NCBI GenBank assembly: GCA_004565275.1
Contig: SDOX01000016.1
Location: 239,989 to 303,988 of the forward strand
Length of the DNA stretch: 64,000 nt
Origin: Nannochloropsis salina CCMP1776
Taxonomy: Eukaryota > Sar > Eustigmatophyceae > Eustigmatales > Monodopsidaceae
Direction of reading: 5' to 3'
Shown here: positions 11,301 through 21,062 of the stretch, one piece after another
Layout of the letters: each line of letters opens with the position of its first letter
How positions within the stretch are numbered: the stretch's first letter is position 1
Notes under the pieces: generated by a model
What the model saw: the letters and a program-made list of their open reading frames with translations, nothing else
Told to the model about the DNA's origin: nothing
The model's database searches: none
Made by a program: the position numbers and the translations under genes

Positions 11301-12568
11301 CACCGAGGGTTGCCGCTCTTCCGGGCCAGGGCCGCGGCCACCTCGTCGTTCATGCCCAAGGAGAGGACTGAGGGAGGAGGAGGAGGAGAAGAGGAGGAGG
11401 GAACGGGGATGACAACCGTCCAAAAATGCGCGAAGGAGGAGACCTGGTCCTTGAACATGCAGACGGCTCCTCTCGCCGCTCCCTCCTCTTTTCCTCCTCG
11501 ATCCCCATGAACCAATGCAGCCTCTTTTCCCCCACACCCCTCCTCCCTCCTCCCTTCCCTCCCTCCCTCCCTCCCTACCCGTATCCAGCATGCCGGGCAT
11601 ACTGATGGCGGCGCCCGACCGGACCGAGAACAAGAGGGGGTTCTCGGGGTTTCCAAACTCCTTCCCCGTCTGGGCCTCGATTATCTTTATCGCGGTCATG
11701 TACTCCTCCACCAGGCCCGAGGGAAGGTTTGGCTCCGAATCGAAGTACTGCAGGCAGGTGGCGGTGCTGATGATGAATCCGGGGGGCTGGCGTCCAGGGG
11801 GGAAGGGAGAAAGGGAGGGAGGGAGGAATGGAGGAATGGAGGGAGAAAGAGAAAGAGGGAGGGAGGGAGGGAAAGAGGGAGGGAGGGTTCGAGGGCGAGG
11901 TAAGTTAGGGAAGGAGACCCTCCTTGTTTCCTGCCTTTCAGGCATTTTGCTCCACAATCCTCTGCCCGCCGTTGCCGCACAGCCCGAGTCTGGCACGTAC
12001 CACAGGCAGGCCGATGTTGCTCATCTCGGCCAGGTTCGCGCCTTTCCCACCCAGCAAGGCTTTGTCCTCCTTCCGGCCTTCGTTGAAGAGGTAGACTCGC
12101 TTGCTGTCGCGGACGTGCAGCGAGGTAGGGGCTTGGGCATGCTGGGTCTGTGCGGTGTCCGGCACCGGGGATTTCAACGTGGACATGAAAATGCCCGGGC
12201 CATGCTTCCGGGCGACCGGGGTGTCTGTTGGGAGGCTGCCATTGGAGGGATTAGGGGTGGGGGTAAGGCGGTTAAGTGAGGAGGGCTCGATGTGAGGTTT
12301 TGCAGGGAGTCCAAGGCCAGATGAATGCCAAGTCTGTTTGCGTGTCGACAAGTATGCACGCGGAGAGAAGCAACATTGAGCGGTGAATGGAGGGACATGA
12401 CAGGAGGAGGCCCTATGCGGCCCGTGAGGGCTTTCCTGCACGCCGTCTCCTGCGACACAAGAGGCTTACTTACTTGCGGATTCCTGGCAAGAAAGAGACT
12501 CGACCCAGAAATGCCTCAGTCGCGCCAAGTACACACAACAGTGCAGCAAGGGAAGTACCAGTCTTCAT
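8389..12568 (-). CDS. PPDK: Pyruvate, phosphate dikinase, plastid-targeted
   Basis: Eight exons (12474-12568, 12001-12235, 11579-11786, 10985-11367, 10726-10815, 10475-10625, 9974-10326 and 8389-9714) join in phase to 946 residues, the usual PPDK length. The enzyme interconverts pyruvate + ATP + Pi and PEP + AMP + PPi. The N-terminal nucleotide-binding domain shows '[19 protein letters not shown]' and [17 protein letters not shown]. The swivelling phosphohistidine domain has [21 protein letters not shown] with the catalytic His. The C-terminal PEP/pyruvate barrel has [20 protein letters not shown] and the Cys motif VCGEQGGDP. The start [23 protein letters not shown] is a signal peptide ending with an A-F junction, as in secondary red plastids, so import to the plastid is inferred. 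Introns carry CCCT/GGGA microsatellites. The C-terminal HKKAHK is an odd basic extension. Confidence 0.96.
9840..9970. repeat. Polypyrimidine/GGGA microsatellite in the last PPDK intron
   Basis: About 130 bp of (CCCT)n-type repeats with CT dinucleotides next to the 5' splice site at 9973. On the PPDK coding strand it is purine-rich (GGGA), opposite in polarity to the repeats at 10330-10370. Confidence 0.85.
10328..10371. repeat. (GGGA)n microsatellite at a PPDK 3' splice site
   Basis: The repeat abuts the acceptor of the exon ending at 10326. Read on the coding strand it is CCCT repeats ending in CTGCAG, so it serves as the polypyrimidine tract. A matching tract of similar length sits at about 10684-10715 just downstream of another PPDK donor, and a longer imperfect GGGA/GCGA tract at 10826-10902. 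Confidence 0.85.
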
Positions 12569-13375
12569 CTTGAGGTTGCCTAGGTTGCGACCAGGGCAAA
12601 GCTTTACGTCACTGTCGGAATGGATCGAGGTATACGATGAAGAAATAATGAGGTGGCGCCTGTGCGAGGTAATGCCGTAACTCATCCTCTCGTCCTAAAA
12701 TTGCAACAGAGAGAGGCAACTCCAACTCGCGCAAATGGAACAAATCACTTCCTGGGAGCACGTCGCTTCGTGTGCTTTTTCATTCCTGCGTGACCGAGTT
12801 CGAGCTTCCATGCAAAAAGAATTTTCGCCTGATCTTTTTCGTCTATCGGGTTATGCAGACGACCGAATCTGGTCACGTCGCTCGCGTGTGGTGCCACGTG
12901 GTCTCTTACAACGACCACAGACTATGCCTATCCATGCTCTCGTCAACTCCAAGTGCAACCCGTGCAAGACTCACGGGTGAAGTGGGTGTTCTTGCATCCG
13001 GATGGGCCTGGGCTTGCACTGCAGGCGACATATGGTGTCTTAAATGACTTCAACACCCACCGGGAGAGGGTGCCGACAGGCAACCAGATGCCCTCCTAAG
13101 GCAGTCCCGAAAGTGTCGTGCGTGCAATCCCCAGAATTCGACACGCTGTACCGTGTGCACACAACTACTGGTGTTCCATCCGGTGGAGTCATGGGGAACA
13201 CTTCTCCGGGACCGGGCTGGACTTTGGGGGAATAATATTTGAGCTTGGGACCATCTGCTCTCTTCGCGAGCTTCTCCAGCGTTTTCCTTGCATTTCAATC
13301 AGCACTTCAACAGTCAAATACACCAAACACAGAATCCTGACATACACGAAGTTACAGGCAAAATTTTGAGTTGTT
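12569..13375. promoter_or_regulatory. Divergent upstream region PPDK / GNAT
   Basis: These 807 bp lie between the PPDK ATG (12568, minus) and the GNAT ATG (13376, plus). Several short frames are present but none has domain or splice support. It must hold both promoters and 5' UTRs. No specific light-response or TATA element could be assigned by eye. Confidence 0.4.
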
Positions 13376-15058
13376 ATGCTTTTTGAGGTGTGCTGTGTTC
13401 TCACCCCCCCGACCTTTTGCCTTTTCTACCTTTTCCCGACACAGCATTTCGCGTTTTCGATCTGCGGATTGTTCTGCTTTCCCCCCTGGACGATGTCATT
13501 ACGCTGCTACATTTCAAGCCGGACTAGAAGACTACAGTCAATTATCGTCTCTCTCCTACCATGCCTGTTAGTAACGAGAAGCGTGCAGGCATTAGTGACA
13601 GCGCCATCTCTTCGAAGAGGTCCAGGCATGGCGACTGCCTACCGCTCACCTAGCGAAATAGCCGCTTCCACCGCGATCCGACCCTCCTTTGACTCCCACA
13701 AAGAGCACATCTCCGTGGCCGACACTTTGACTTATTTGTCGCAACATTTGCCCTCATCTTTCGACCTCCGCAGCCCTTATGTGCGCCTTGAAGTGCGGCC
13801 TGCCAATCTTCAGGAATTAAATCTAGTAGTCGACATGCGAATGGAGGTATTTGGTCCTGGGAAAGAAGCATCTACCGCGGGAATTGCGTCCATTCCGATC
13901 CACACAGGTCTCTCGGGCCCTTCAGAGGTGGAAGGAAGAGAAAGGAATGGAAAAAGGGGGACAGCACCACCCGCCCAGGACGTGTCTGCCGGATGGAAAG
14001 CCGAGTCCTTGCAGAATTTGATTGCCCGGCAGTCGAAGGGCTCTGTGATATTTGTGGTCACAGCCAGGGATGTCCGCCATCCGGACGCGCAGCCAGCGTT
14101 GGTGGCTTCGGTAGAGGCCAGCACGCATGAGTTCCACGAGGTGGGCTTCTCTCCCTGCCTGGCGCAGGTCGAGGACGAGGAGGAGGATGGGGAGAGAGTG
14201 GAGAAAGGGGCGGACGGATGGAGGTTACAGGGGGAATGGGACAGGGGTGGTGCTGGATTCTGGGCTGATATCCCGGGTGCAAGAGGCAGCAGTGTTGGCA
14301 AAGCTTCCTGCTCAAGCTCCCAGCCGTCGGTGCTCCTTGCGCGCACCTCGTTCCTTGACACCCCGCCCGAGAACAAAGGGACTGGCACACCATCCCCAGC
14401 GCACAAGAGGAGAGAATCGAAGCTCTACGTGACGGGGATGATGGTGATGGAGGCCTTCCGTCGGCAAGGGGTGGCCGCCGCCCTCTTAACTGCCGTGGAG
14501 GAATACGCACGGGGCAGGGGCATCAATTACATTTGTCTGTACGTCGATGCCTACAACTCATCGGCCCAACGACTCTACCAAAAATCCGGGTATCTGGTGG
14601 TTCCCTTCTCCCCGCAGGCGGAAGCCTTTGCTTCAAAGATCGGCTTGTACAAGGGTGCGTATGCTGCCCGACAGTACTCGTTCGCGTACCGGCGTTTGCC
14701 TCCACGGAGGGCCTTGGGAGGCGCCTGGCCTGTGGGACAAGCTACGCGTGGCCACGCGTCCTTGGATGGACAGGACTTATTGCGTCTCCATTGGGCATGG
14801 GGTTGGGACGGCCCCGGGATGGGGCGGAAAGTGGATGGCAAGGGGGACGGGGGGGCGGAGATACGGGGGAGAGACAGCCGGGGCGCCTCGCAGGCTGCGG
14901 AGGAGGGTCGCTGGTGTGCCGGACCGAGGGAGGCTTGGAAAGAGCAGCCGTGTGCATGGGGAAATTCCGGGCGAGAAAGTGTGGTGTGGGAGGATCGCGG
15001 TCTCTGTCTGGTCGGAGACGATAATGGGAGGGATGGAGCCGGGGGGGTTCGGGCGTAG
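13376..15058 (+). CDS. GNAT-family N-acetyltransferase with long C-terminal extension
   Basis: An intronless frame of 560 residues. The acetyl-CoA binding core lies at about residues 345-425: KLYVTGMMVMEAFRRQGVA carries motif A with RRQGVAAALL (R/Q-x-x-G-x-A), then GINYICLYVDAYNSSAQRLYQ and KSGY, the typical beta5-alpha4 end of the GNAT fold. An upstream part (PYVRLEVRPANLQELNLVVD) fits the first strand and helix, separated by a low-complexity insert. The N-terminus is hydrophobic and Cys-rich, and a second Met at 13493 starts a hydrophobic stretch ending near SVQALVTAPSLRR, so secretory or plastid targeting is possible. Plant plastid GNAT enzymes acetylate lysines and protein N-termini, but the substrate here is unknown. 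The last ~120 residues are Gly/Arg/Trp-rich with no domain seen. The true start among the two Met codons is uncertain. Confidence 0.82.
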   Translation: MLFEVCCVLTPPTFCLFYLFPTQHFAFSICGLFCFPPWTMSLRCYISSRTRRLQSIIVSLLPCLLVTRSVQALVTAPSLRRGPGMATAYRSPSEIAASTAIRPSFDSHKEHISVADTLTYLSQHLPSSFDLRSPYVRLEVRPANLQELNLVVDMRMEVFGPGKEASTAGIASIPIHTGLSGPSEVEGRERNGKRGTAPPAQDVSAGWKAESLQNLIARQSKGSVIFVVTARDVRHPDAQPALVASVEASTHEFHEVGFSPCLAQVEDEEEDGERVEKGADGWRLQGEWDRGGAGFWADIPGARGSSVGKASCSSSQPSVLLARTSFLDTPPENKGTGTPSPAHKRRESKLYVTGMMVMEAFRRQGVAAALLTAVEEYARGRGINYICLYVDAYNSSAQRLYQKSGYLVVPFSPQAEAFASKIGLYKGAYAARQYSFAYRRLPPRRALGGAWPVGQATRGHASLDGQDLLRLHWAWGWDGPGMGRKVDGKGDGGAEIRGRDSRGASQAAEEGRWCAGPREAWKEQPCAWGNSGRESVVWEDRGLCLVGDDNGRDGAGGVRA

Positions 15059-15818
15059 ATCGAGACGGATGGAGGGGTCAGGCGGGAGCCTCGATCATCC
15101 TGGGAAGCGATGATACGAGGCGTGTGCAGGAGATATGGCACAGATGAAAAATGCAGCCCGCCATAGCGGTTGAATAGCGGTGCTCATTAGGAGCACGTGG
15201 GTGACGGAAAGGAAGAGGGTGTATGACCAAAGGGTACGTCGTACTCTGTGGTATTTGAATAATTCCCATGGGTGGGGTCCCACCTCACTCTTCCACGAGG
15301 TTCGAATGGCCCCACGGGAGGCTCGAAGAGGGTAAATTGTGATAACGTGTGCGAGGCCCACGGGAAATGTATGATGTTTGTGTCACTGTATATGTGTAAA
15401 GTGGCCGTCAGGGTCAAGGGCCAGGAAGAAGCCTGAGGTCGAGCAAGTGCCAGTCTTGTGGGCACACCGCGGAAAGCTGAATGAATCTCTAATTAGAGGA
15501 TGCGTGTGGGGTAGTGGGAGCGTGGCTTGCGCGTGTAGATAGTCCTGATACCGGCGTGCGGACAGGACGCCTGAGCATGGCGATGACAGGGCAAGAGGAC
15601 AGGTATGTGCATTTTGTGCACACCATTGAAAGGAATACGAAAGCATAATGATGACGAATTGTGAATAAGAGGCGGGTTTCTCAGTTGATATTTTAGTATC
15701 GCCGACAGTGTACACTTTCCTTCACCATCCTCTCTAATTATGTCGCTCGAGGGGAAACGCGGAGAGAACACCAAGTCCAAGCCATCCCGATCATTTCAAT
15801 TAAATTTTTGCTTTCATG
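15059..15818. other. Intergenic region between convergent genes
   Basis: About 760 bp between the ends of the GNAT gene and the NR2C2AP-like gene. Overlapping minus-strand frames at 15078-15780 have no Met-supported domain or splice context. It is probably 3' UTR of both genes. Confidence 0.45.
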
Positions 15819-16720
15819 CTACGTCGCTTGGTCCTCCTCAAGGCCCCAGACAGCCAAGCGATAGAGCGTCACGCGACCATAAAAGTCCGAGCTGCCATTA
15901 AAAGTCAGCTTCATTTCCACCACCTTACACATACAGTCAAACCCTTCCTCGCCTTCTTCGGGGCCTCTGTCATGATGATGTGTCCTGATATCTTCGTCAC
16001 GTTCTGCCCCTCGCACTGATGCTTCTCGTTCTTGTGCAGCTGCCCTGATGGCCGCGGTCAGTTCAAAGGACTGTAATTTGTTGTCGTCATCGGGGTAAAA
16101 CGTCGCCACCAGCATGGGGCGACTTTTCATCTGTAGGGTTGTGGAGGATTCCCTCCCGTTTACCACCGACGTCCGGGGCTTTGACGGCGGTGGACTGGTG
16201 TGCTCGTGTTCACAGGGAGTCGCGGCCGCGTCAGCGGAAGGAGCAATGGGAGAGGAGGCGGGAAGAGGGGCGCGAGGGAGGGGTGGAGTATGAAATGTGA
16301 CTCTCACTTGCATTTCTTTGCCGGCGAAACCGCCTTGAAACATAAGCAGCAACCGGCATACAAGGACCGGTCGCAGGAAACGAAGCACAATCCATTGTGG
16401 TGTTCCCTGTCAAATGGGAAAGGAAATGAGGATCCAAATGTTGTATTCAAACGCCTCCTAAATACAAAATTGATTATATTTCTGAAGTCCCAAACCCATA
16501 CGGAGAGGGAGCGCCTCTGTGTAGGGGCCTTGGAAGGAAACAGTATGGCCCCCCTGCGAACTTATCAAATAGTCACTTAAATACTCGATGCTGATGCCGC
16601 CACGGACCTGATCTGAATTCCAGCAACTATCTGAGCTACTATCGAATATATGTGCTGCACCAAACTCCCTCACGTTGCGATGCAAGACTGATGAAACTCT
16701 AATATCAAGTTTTTGTTCGT
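15819..16720 (-). CDS. NR2C2-associated protein (NR2C2AP/TRA16) homologue, discoidin-like fold
   Basis: Two exons are clear: about 16720-16608 and 16406-15819. Exon 1 ends FDSSSDSCWNSDQ, exon 2 begins GTPQWIVLRF and continues to FQGGFAGKEMQV, then DFYPDDDNK-like (ATFYPDDDNKLQSFEL) and MKLTFNGSSDFYGRVTLYRL. Human NR2C2AP has the same order: RVSSVLNRN, FDQDEETCWNSDQGPSQWVTL, FQGGF, DFYPEDNNSLQTF, KVTFEDATDFFGRVVIYHL. The family is a small F5/8C-like protein known as a repressor of nuclear receptor TR4 in mammals; in an alga that lacks such receptors the role must differ. Two linkers, rich in Pro/Ser and in charged residues, are inserted relative to the human protein. The first coding exon and start codon lie upstream and were not identified. 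Confidence 0.82.
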
Positions 16721-17344
16721 GTGAGTAAAGAGGAAAAGCTACAGTAAAATGAAGAACGAGGAAATCTAGAAATGATGTCTAACGGTCTCAACACAAACCT
16801 CGTTGAATAACTTACTTGACTTTGGTTTTCGTGGATGGCGCACTTAAGTCTGTAAATGCCATCACTTCTGGCGGCTCAAATCATCCGACCCGATAAACTC
16901 CTGCACGGTGTGTGTGTGGCAGAGACGTAGAATTCAAATCCTGTGAGCTCTATGGCATACGATTTCAATATTGAATTTTGTCAGGTATTTCCATACCATG
17001 TTACCTCCGTCTTACGCAACAAAAGCTGTGCATGCCCTCTTTCGTGAACAAATCCTCGAAATCGAAGGTTTAACCTCCCCACTCCCTGCGCCTTGGCTGC
17101 CAAAAGCGACTTTCATATGACATGGTCACAGAAGTAATTCATTATCACGGGAAATAAATGTCACGTCGCTAGTTTTTCTCGAGCCATTTATTTTTAAATT
17201 TCCATCGTCCATGCCTCAGGTGCACTTTTCTGTAATAGGATACCTCAGAGGCTCGTCGATCAGCATGAAAACACATTTTCCAACTTAGTTGATGTCGTAT
17301 TACATTTTACACGGGGATCCTCTTACAAATTCTTTCGTACCAAG
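16721..17344. other. Intergenic, AT-rich
   Basis: About 620 bp containing the missing first exon or promoter of the NR2C2AP-like gene and the 3' flank of the kinase gene. No frame with coding character was seen. Confidence 0.4.
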
Positions 17345-19285
17345 TCATCTACACCGTCGTAAGGCGTCTTCAAGATAATTTTTCTGATATGTGTAAGCCT
17401 CCTCCAAAGCCGTGGCATCCATGTCGTACTGACTTTCAAGGGCGCGGATCATGGCTTGCAACTCTTCACGAGTCATCTCAGCCACGTCACGCATTTTACA
17501 GTCGTGATAATTCGAATCGCCATTGTTAGGTACCGCACTTTTCCGGAGAAAGGAAGTCTCGCTGGTAGCTTTTCTCTGATCGGCCGTGGCTCTGCTGCCT
17601 CTCTCCTGCCCCGAGGTCAACCCCTTTTCCTCAGAGGTTGAGGCACTCTCCCTCTCGCGCGTAGCCGACCGTCCGCTTCTTCGACTCAACGACAGACCTT
17701 GCAAATACCGCATGGCAGACTGCAACCCAGAATTGGCCTCAGGGGCATAATGTCCTCCACGTCCTTGCATGTCTCGGGGACTGCCTGCGCCGGACGCCAC
17801 CATCAACGTGGCATCTTCTCCTCCCTCTGCTTCCTTGCCTCTACGCAGACCGGCGGCCCCTGGGGAAGGTCGATGTCGCACCACAGTTCCCGTGCAGGAA
17901 ATATCCATGGACGAACGTGCTTTTCCGTGCTGCTCCTCCTGCTCCTGCACTACGGCTTGGTGCTGCCGCCTGTCCCACAGGCGCCATTGCTCCCAATCCT
18001 CGTCCTTGACGTCTTTCTCCTCCACATCTACCTTTGTCCGGGCCACCAGTGTCTCGCAGTTGTCGCGATTCCGCCCCTCTATCCCTGGCTCACCCTCCTC
18101 GACCATCCTCCTACCCCCTGCATGGCTGCTGCCACTGCCGCTGCTCTGTCGATGACTGAAGCGCCGGCCCATCATGGGGCCACGGACCAACGTATTCTCT
18201 CCCACCCCGCCGTCCCGCAACCTGCCAACCGACCCGGATGTACCGCGGCTCCCATGTTTCCTCCCCGGTCCTCCGTTTTCCTCCTCCCCATCCTCCTCCA
18301 ATGGGCGAGTCCGGGCAAACTGCTCTTCCATGGGTATCGGAGCTGCGGCAATGCTGCTCCGACGGTAGGACGCCAGAATTTCCAAGGTAGAGCCCACCAG
18401 GTCCGCAATGGGGGCCAGACCCTGGGCGGGGCGGGCGCGGAGGAAATCCACGTCGGCTTTCAAGAAAGGGTGGGTGAGGAGGGCGGCCGCATTGGCCCGC
18501 TGGTTCGGATCCTTGACAAGGCAAACGGAGAGGAAGTCATGGAAGTCCTGTGACCAAGGGGACTGGCCCGAGGTAGAACGCTGGGCGAGTTGGGGGGGAG
18601 GCTTGGACGGAATCAGGAAAATCGCCCGCATAGGATGCACGTTGAAGTGCGGTGGCATTCCTTCCGCCATTTCAATGGCCGTGATACCCAGGGACCAGAC
18701 ATCCGCTTTCCCGTCGTAGGAAATTTCTTGGATTACTTCCGGGGCCATCCAATACGGGGTGCCGATGACGGTCTTCCGTTTGCTCATGCTGTGGTTCAGG
18801 GTCGCGGAGACTCCGAAATCGGCAAGCTTGGCTTTTCCGTCCATGGAGAGCAAGATGTTGCCTGCCTTCAAGTCTCGGTGGATGTTATGGTTTTCGTGCA
18901 GGTAGGCAAGACCCAGGGCAGCACAGGCGCAGATGGAACGGATCTGGGGTTCCGACAATGTACGCTGGGTAGCATCCAGCATGTCGGCTACAGATCCTCC
19001 CATGCAAAACTCCATGATGATCCATATCTCGGCGTCCACGAAGAAACAGTCCTTGAACTCAACCACGTACTCGCTCTTGCACTGATTTAGGATGGCGATT
19101 TCGCGTTTCAAGCTGGAAAGGTCTTCCTCCGCGGGAATTATTTTGACGGCAACGGGAGGCTCTGAGGGGTCTGCCTTGTACTGTGCACGATAGACGGCGC
19201 CATACGAGCCTTCTCCGAGCAAGTCGACCAGTTCGTACACCTCATTAGGATCCTGCTGAGAGAAAATTATGTTGTGCTCATCCAT
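17345..19285 (-). CDS. STE20-family Ser/Thr kinase with C-terminal SARAH domain (MST/Hippo type)
   Basis: A single exon of 646 residues. The catalytic domain occupies about residues 18-275: glycine loop GEGSYGAVY, VAVK lysine, HRDLKAGN catalytic loop, DFGVSATL, then TVIGTPYWMAPEV with the STE20 signature and GKADVWSLGIT. The middle is low complexity, basic and acidic in turn. The last ~50 residues (EMTREELQAMIRALESQYD...LEEAYTYQKNYLEDAL) match the SARAH helix used by MST1/2, SAV and RASSF to dimerise. The GCK-II kinases with this layout activate NDR/LATS kinases in growth or mitotic-exit signalling. Regulation by activation-loop autophosphorylation is expected from the GT-PYWMAPE segment. The absence of introns is unusual beside its spliced neighbours. 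An alternative is a GCK-III kinase, but those lack SARAH. Confidence 0.93.
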   Translation of the reverse strand: MDEHNIIFSQQDPNEVYELVDLLGEGSYGAVYRAQYKADPSEPPVAVKIIPAEEDLSSLKREIAILNQCKSEYVVEFKDCFFVDAEIWIIMEFCMGGSVADMLDATQRTLSEPQIRSICACAALGLAYLHENHNIHRDLKAGNILLSMDGKAKLADFGVSATLNHSMSKRKTVIGTPYWMAPEVIQEISYDGKADVWSLGITAIEMAEGMPPHFNVHPMRAIFLIPSKPPPQLAQRSTSGQSPWSQDFHDFLSVCLVKDPNQRANAAALLTHPFLKADVDFLRARPAQGLAPIADLVGSTLEILASYRRSSIAAAPIPMEEQFARTRPLEEDGEEENGGPGRKHGSRGTSGSVGRLRDGGVGENTLVRGPMMGRRFSHRQSSGSGSSHAGGRRMVEEGEPGIEGRNRDNCETLVARTKVDVEEKDVKDEDWEQWRLWDRRQHQAVVQEQEEQHGKARSSMDISCTGTVVRHRPSPGAAGLRRGKEAEGGEDATLMVASGAGSPRDMQGRGGHYAPEANSGLQSAMRYLQGLSLSRRSGRSATRERESASTSEEKGLTSGQERGSRATADQRKATSETSFLRKSAVPNNGDSNYHDCKMRDVAEMTREELQAMIRALESQYDMDATALEEAYTYQKNYLEDALRRCR

Positions 19286-19908
19286 GTCGACGCTTGCTAA
19301 CGAATCTTGAAGTTAGCAGCACCCTACATAAGAAAGAGAGGGTGAGAGAAGGTACCTGCGAATGTCAACGCGTGAAGAGTGCGACTTACAATAGTAATGG
19401 CCTTGACTTCTCAGCCGAAATGGGCCCCCGGCCCAACGCTTCTTCTGCCCTTGCCTTTCCAGGTTAGAGCCTTGGAACCAGTCTTAAAAAGATGCATTGT
19501 CATTTTGGAACGATGAAAGATTGGTCAGAGGATGCCAGCGGCGTGACTCCACGTAAATTTTATACTACTTTAATTTGTTTGCGAGGATCTAGCGGCCCAC
19601 ACCCACTTCAAGGAAGGGAGGACGAGAGGGAAGGCCCGAGACATGCGGTTGCATGACATGCAGGAAATCCCGCAGTATGACAACTGCATAAACCTGGGAG
19701 GCACTGGGACAAAGAGACTCACATGGAAGATTGGATGTTGCTTCCAGACCTCATTCGTCTGTTTTTCGCGGGCGTGTCGGTCACGACATCCCGACACATG
19801 CTTTACTCGCCCGAAAACCAGGGGAGGCTTCGATCGGTTTGTCTTCTCTCCTGCCCCGATGGCATTTTGGCCATTATCCAAAAATTGTACGGACTGTGAC
19901 GCCTCAAC
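19286..19908. promoter_or_regulatory. Divergent upstream region kinase / TMEM128-like
   Basis: About 620 bp separates the minus-strand kinase ATG and the plus-strand ATG at 19909. Overlapping short frames occur on both strands without domains. It presumably carries both promoters. Confidence 0.4.
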
Positions 19909-20742
19909 ATGGAATCATTGCATGGAATTCATATCAGGGCGTATAGAACTACATTTTTGGCAGCTCGACTGGGTGAGAAGGCCATGTCTGCGGGCGTCGA
20001 GGCGGCTCGGCGTCGGTCTCGTGAAGACAGGACAACATCCCAACAGGAGGAGCAGCGACCACTCCAAGGGGAATCAACGGTACAGGAATTGGATTATGAG
20101 CTTGACAGTCCCTTGAGACGGAATTTCAAGGCTTTGCTGGTCCTTTCTGTATCTGTCTATGGACTTAAAGAGGCTAAATTTGTTGAAAATTTGCTCTGGA
20201 ACAAGAAGGTGGGAAGCGCGGCTCTCGCTGTCAGCGTCGCGGCAAGGTGAGAATGGAAAACATGAAGATTTCTAGCAAAAGCACAAATTGTAGAATATGG
20301 GGAGGAGAGATATTTGAAGTCTTGAAAGATTTTTCAGGAAGGAAGGAGACCGTTCGTTGGGGAGGTTCTATAATCGTAAGCGTCTCCGAGCATTCTGACC
20401 TTTCTCGCAACCAACCCCCATTTTCAATCTGGTACATGTTTCAGTTCCATTTTTGCCCTCCTTTGGGGTTACCTCGACGTGTACGTGGGGGCTGTGCTGG
20501 GTAAGCAGGTAGACTACCCTGAGGCACGGCGGGTCACCCATGCTCTCCTCGTCTCCCTGCTGGTGACCCTCGTCTCTTTGACAATCGCCGTGTGGCCAAT
20601 CTATCAAGCCACAGCCCTGGTGCTCGTCTGCATGCTCAGTTACGGTGTCCTCTTTCAGGTGGTGATCCTCGTGCCCGCCTCCGTGTATAATCCTCTTTTC
20701 TTTGCGCTGTATGCGGGATTTGTGTATTTCTGGACAAGGTAA
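19909..20742 (+). CDS. TMEM128-like four-helix membrane protein
   Basis: Exons 19909-20246 and 20445-20742 join in phase (codon AG|T) to about 211 residues; a second Met at 19984 is also a possible start. After a charged N-terminal region the sequence has four hydrophobic segments: AKFVENLLWNKKVGSAALAV, SIFALLWGYLDVYVGAVLG, then LLVSLLVTLVSLTIAVWPIY and ATALVLVCMLSYGVLFQVVIL, and a short aromatic tail YAGFVYFWTR. Human TMEM128 has the same spacing, including IENIFW at the start of helix 1, a Tyr-Asp near the end of helix 1, and ALWPVW in helix 3. TMEM128 is an ER/endomembrane protein of unknown function. The stop overlaps a potential GTAAGG donor; a further exon near 20945 is possible but would overlap the QueG 3' end, so it was not used. 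Confidence 0.6.
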
Positions 20743-21062
20743 GGCGGGAAAGGAGGAGGCAAGGGGGTACTGGTATGAGAAACCAAGGGAGAGGCAGCGG
20801 GCGGACACGAGGATGATGTCCTGCCAAAAAAAGCCAATACATGAGTCGAGAACCCCAAACCACGGTTTAAAGGCAGGCAAGATGACGTCTCTCTGCCACT
20901 CTACAACTACCCCGTAGCAAGCAATTGCTTTCTTCGCTCCCCCCAGTTTTCATGTGCTTTTTGCGCAATTTACAATGTGGACTCCAGCCAATCCCCACTG
21001 TCCACGTGTTTTCCCCACGTTTGTCCTCCCTTTCTTGGCACCAGGAGGCGGAACAGACTCGT
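20743..21062. other. 3' flank between convergent genes
   Basis: 320 bp between the TMEM128-like stop and the QueG stop. An in-phase but unlikely exon at 20945-21081 is noted in the neighbouring entry. Nothing else is seen. Confidence 0.4.

Noticed and set aside
16900-16945. TTCAAATCC-like sequence recalling a tRNA T-loop
   Set aside because: The flanking bases do not pair into a cloverleaf.
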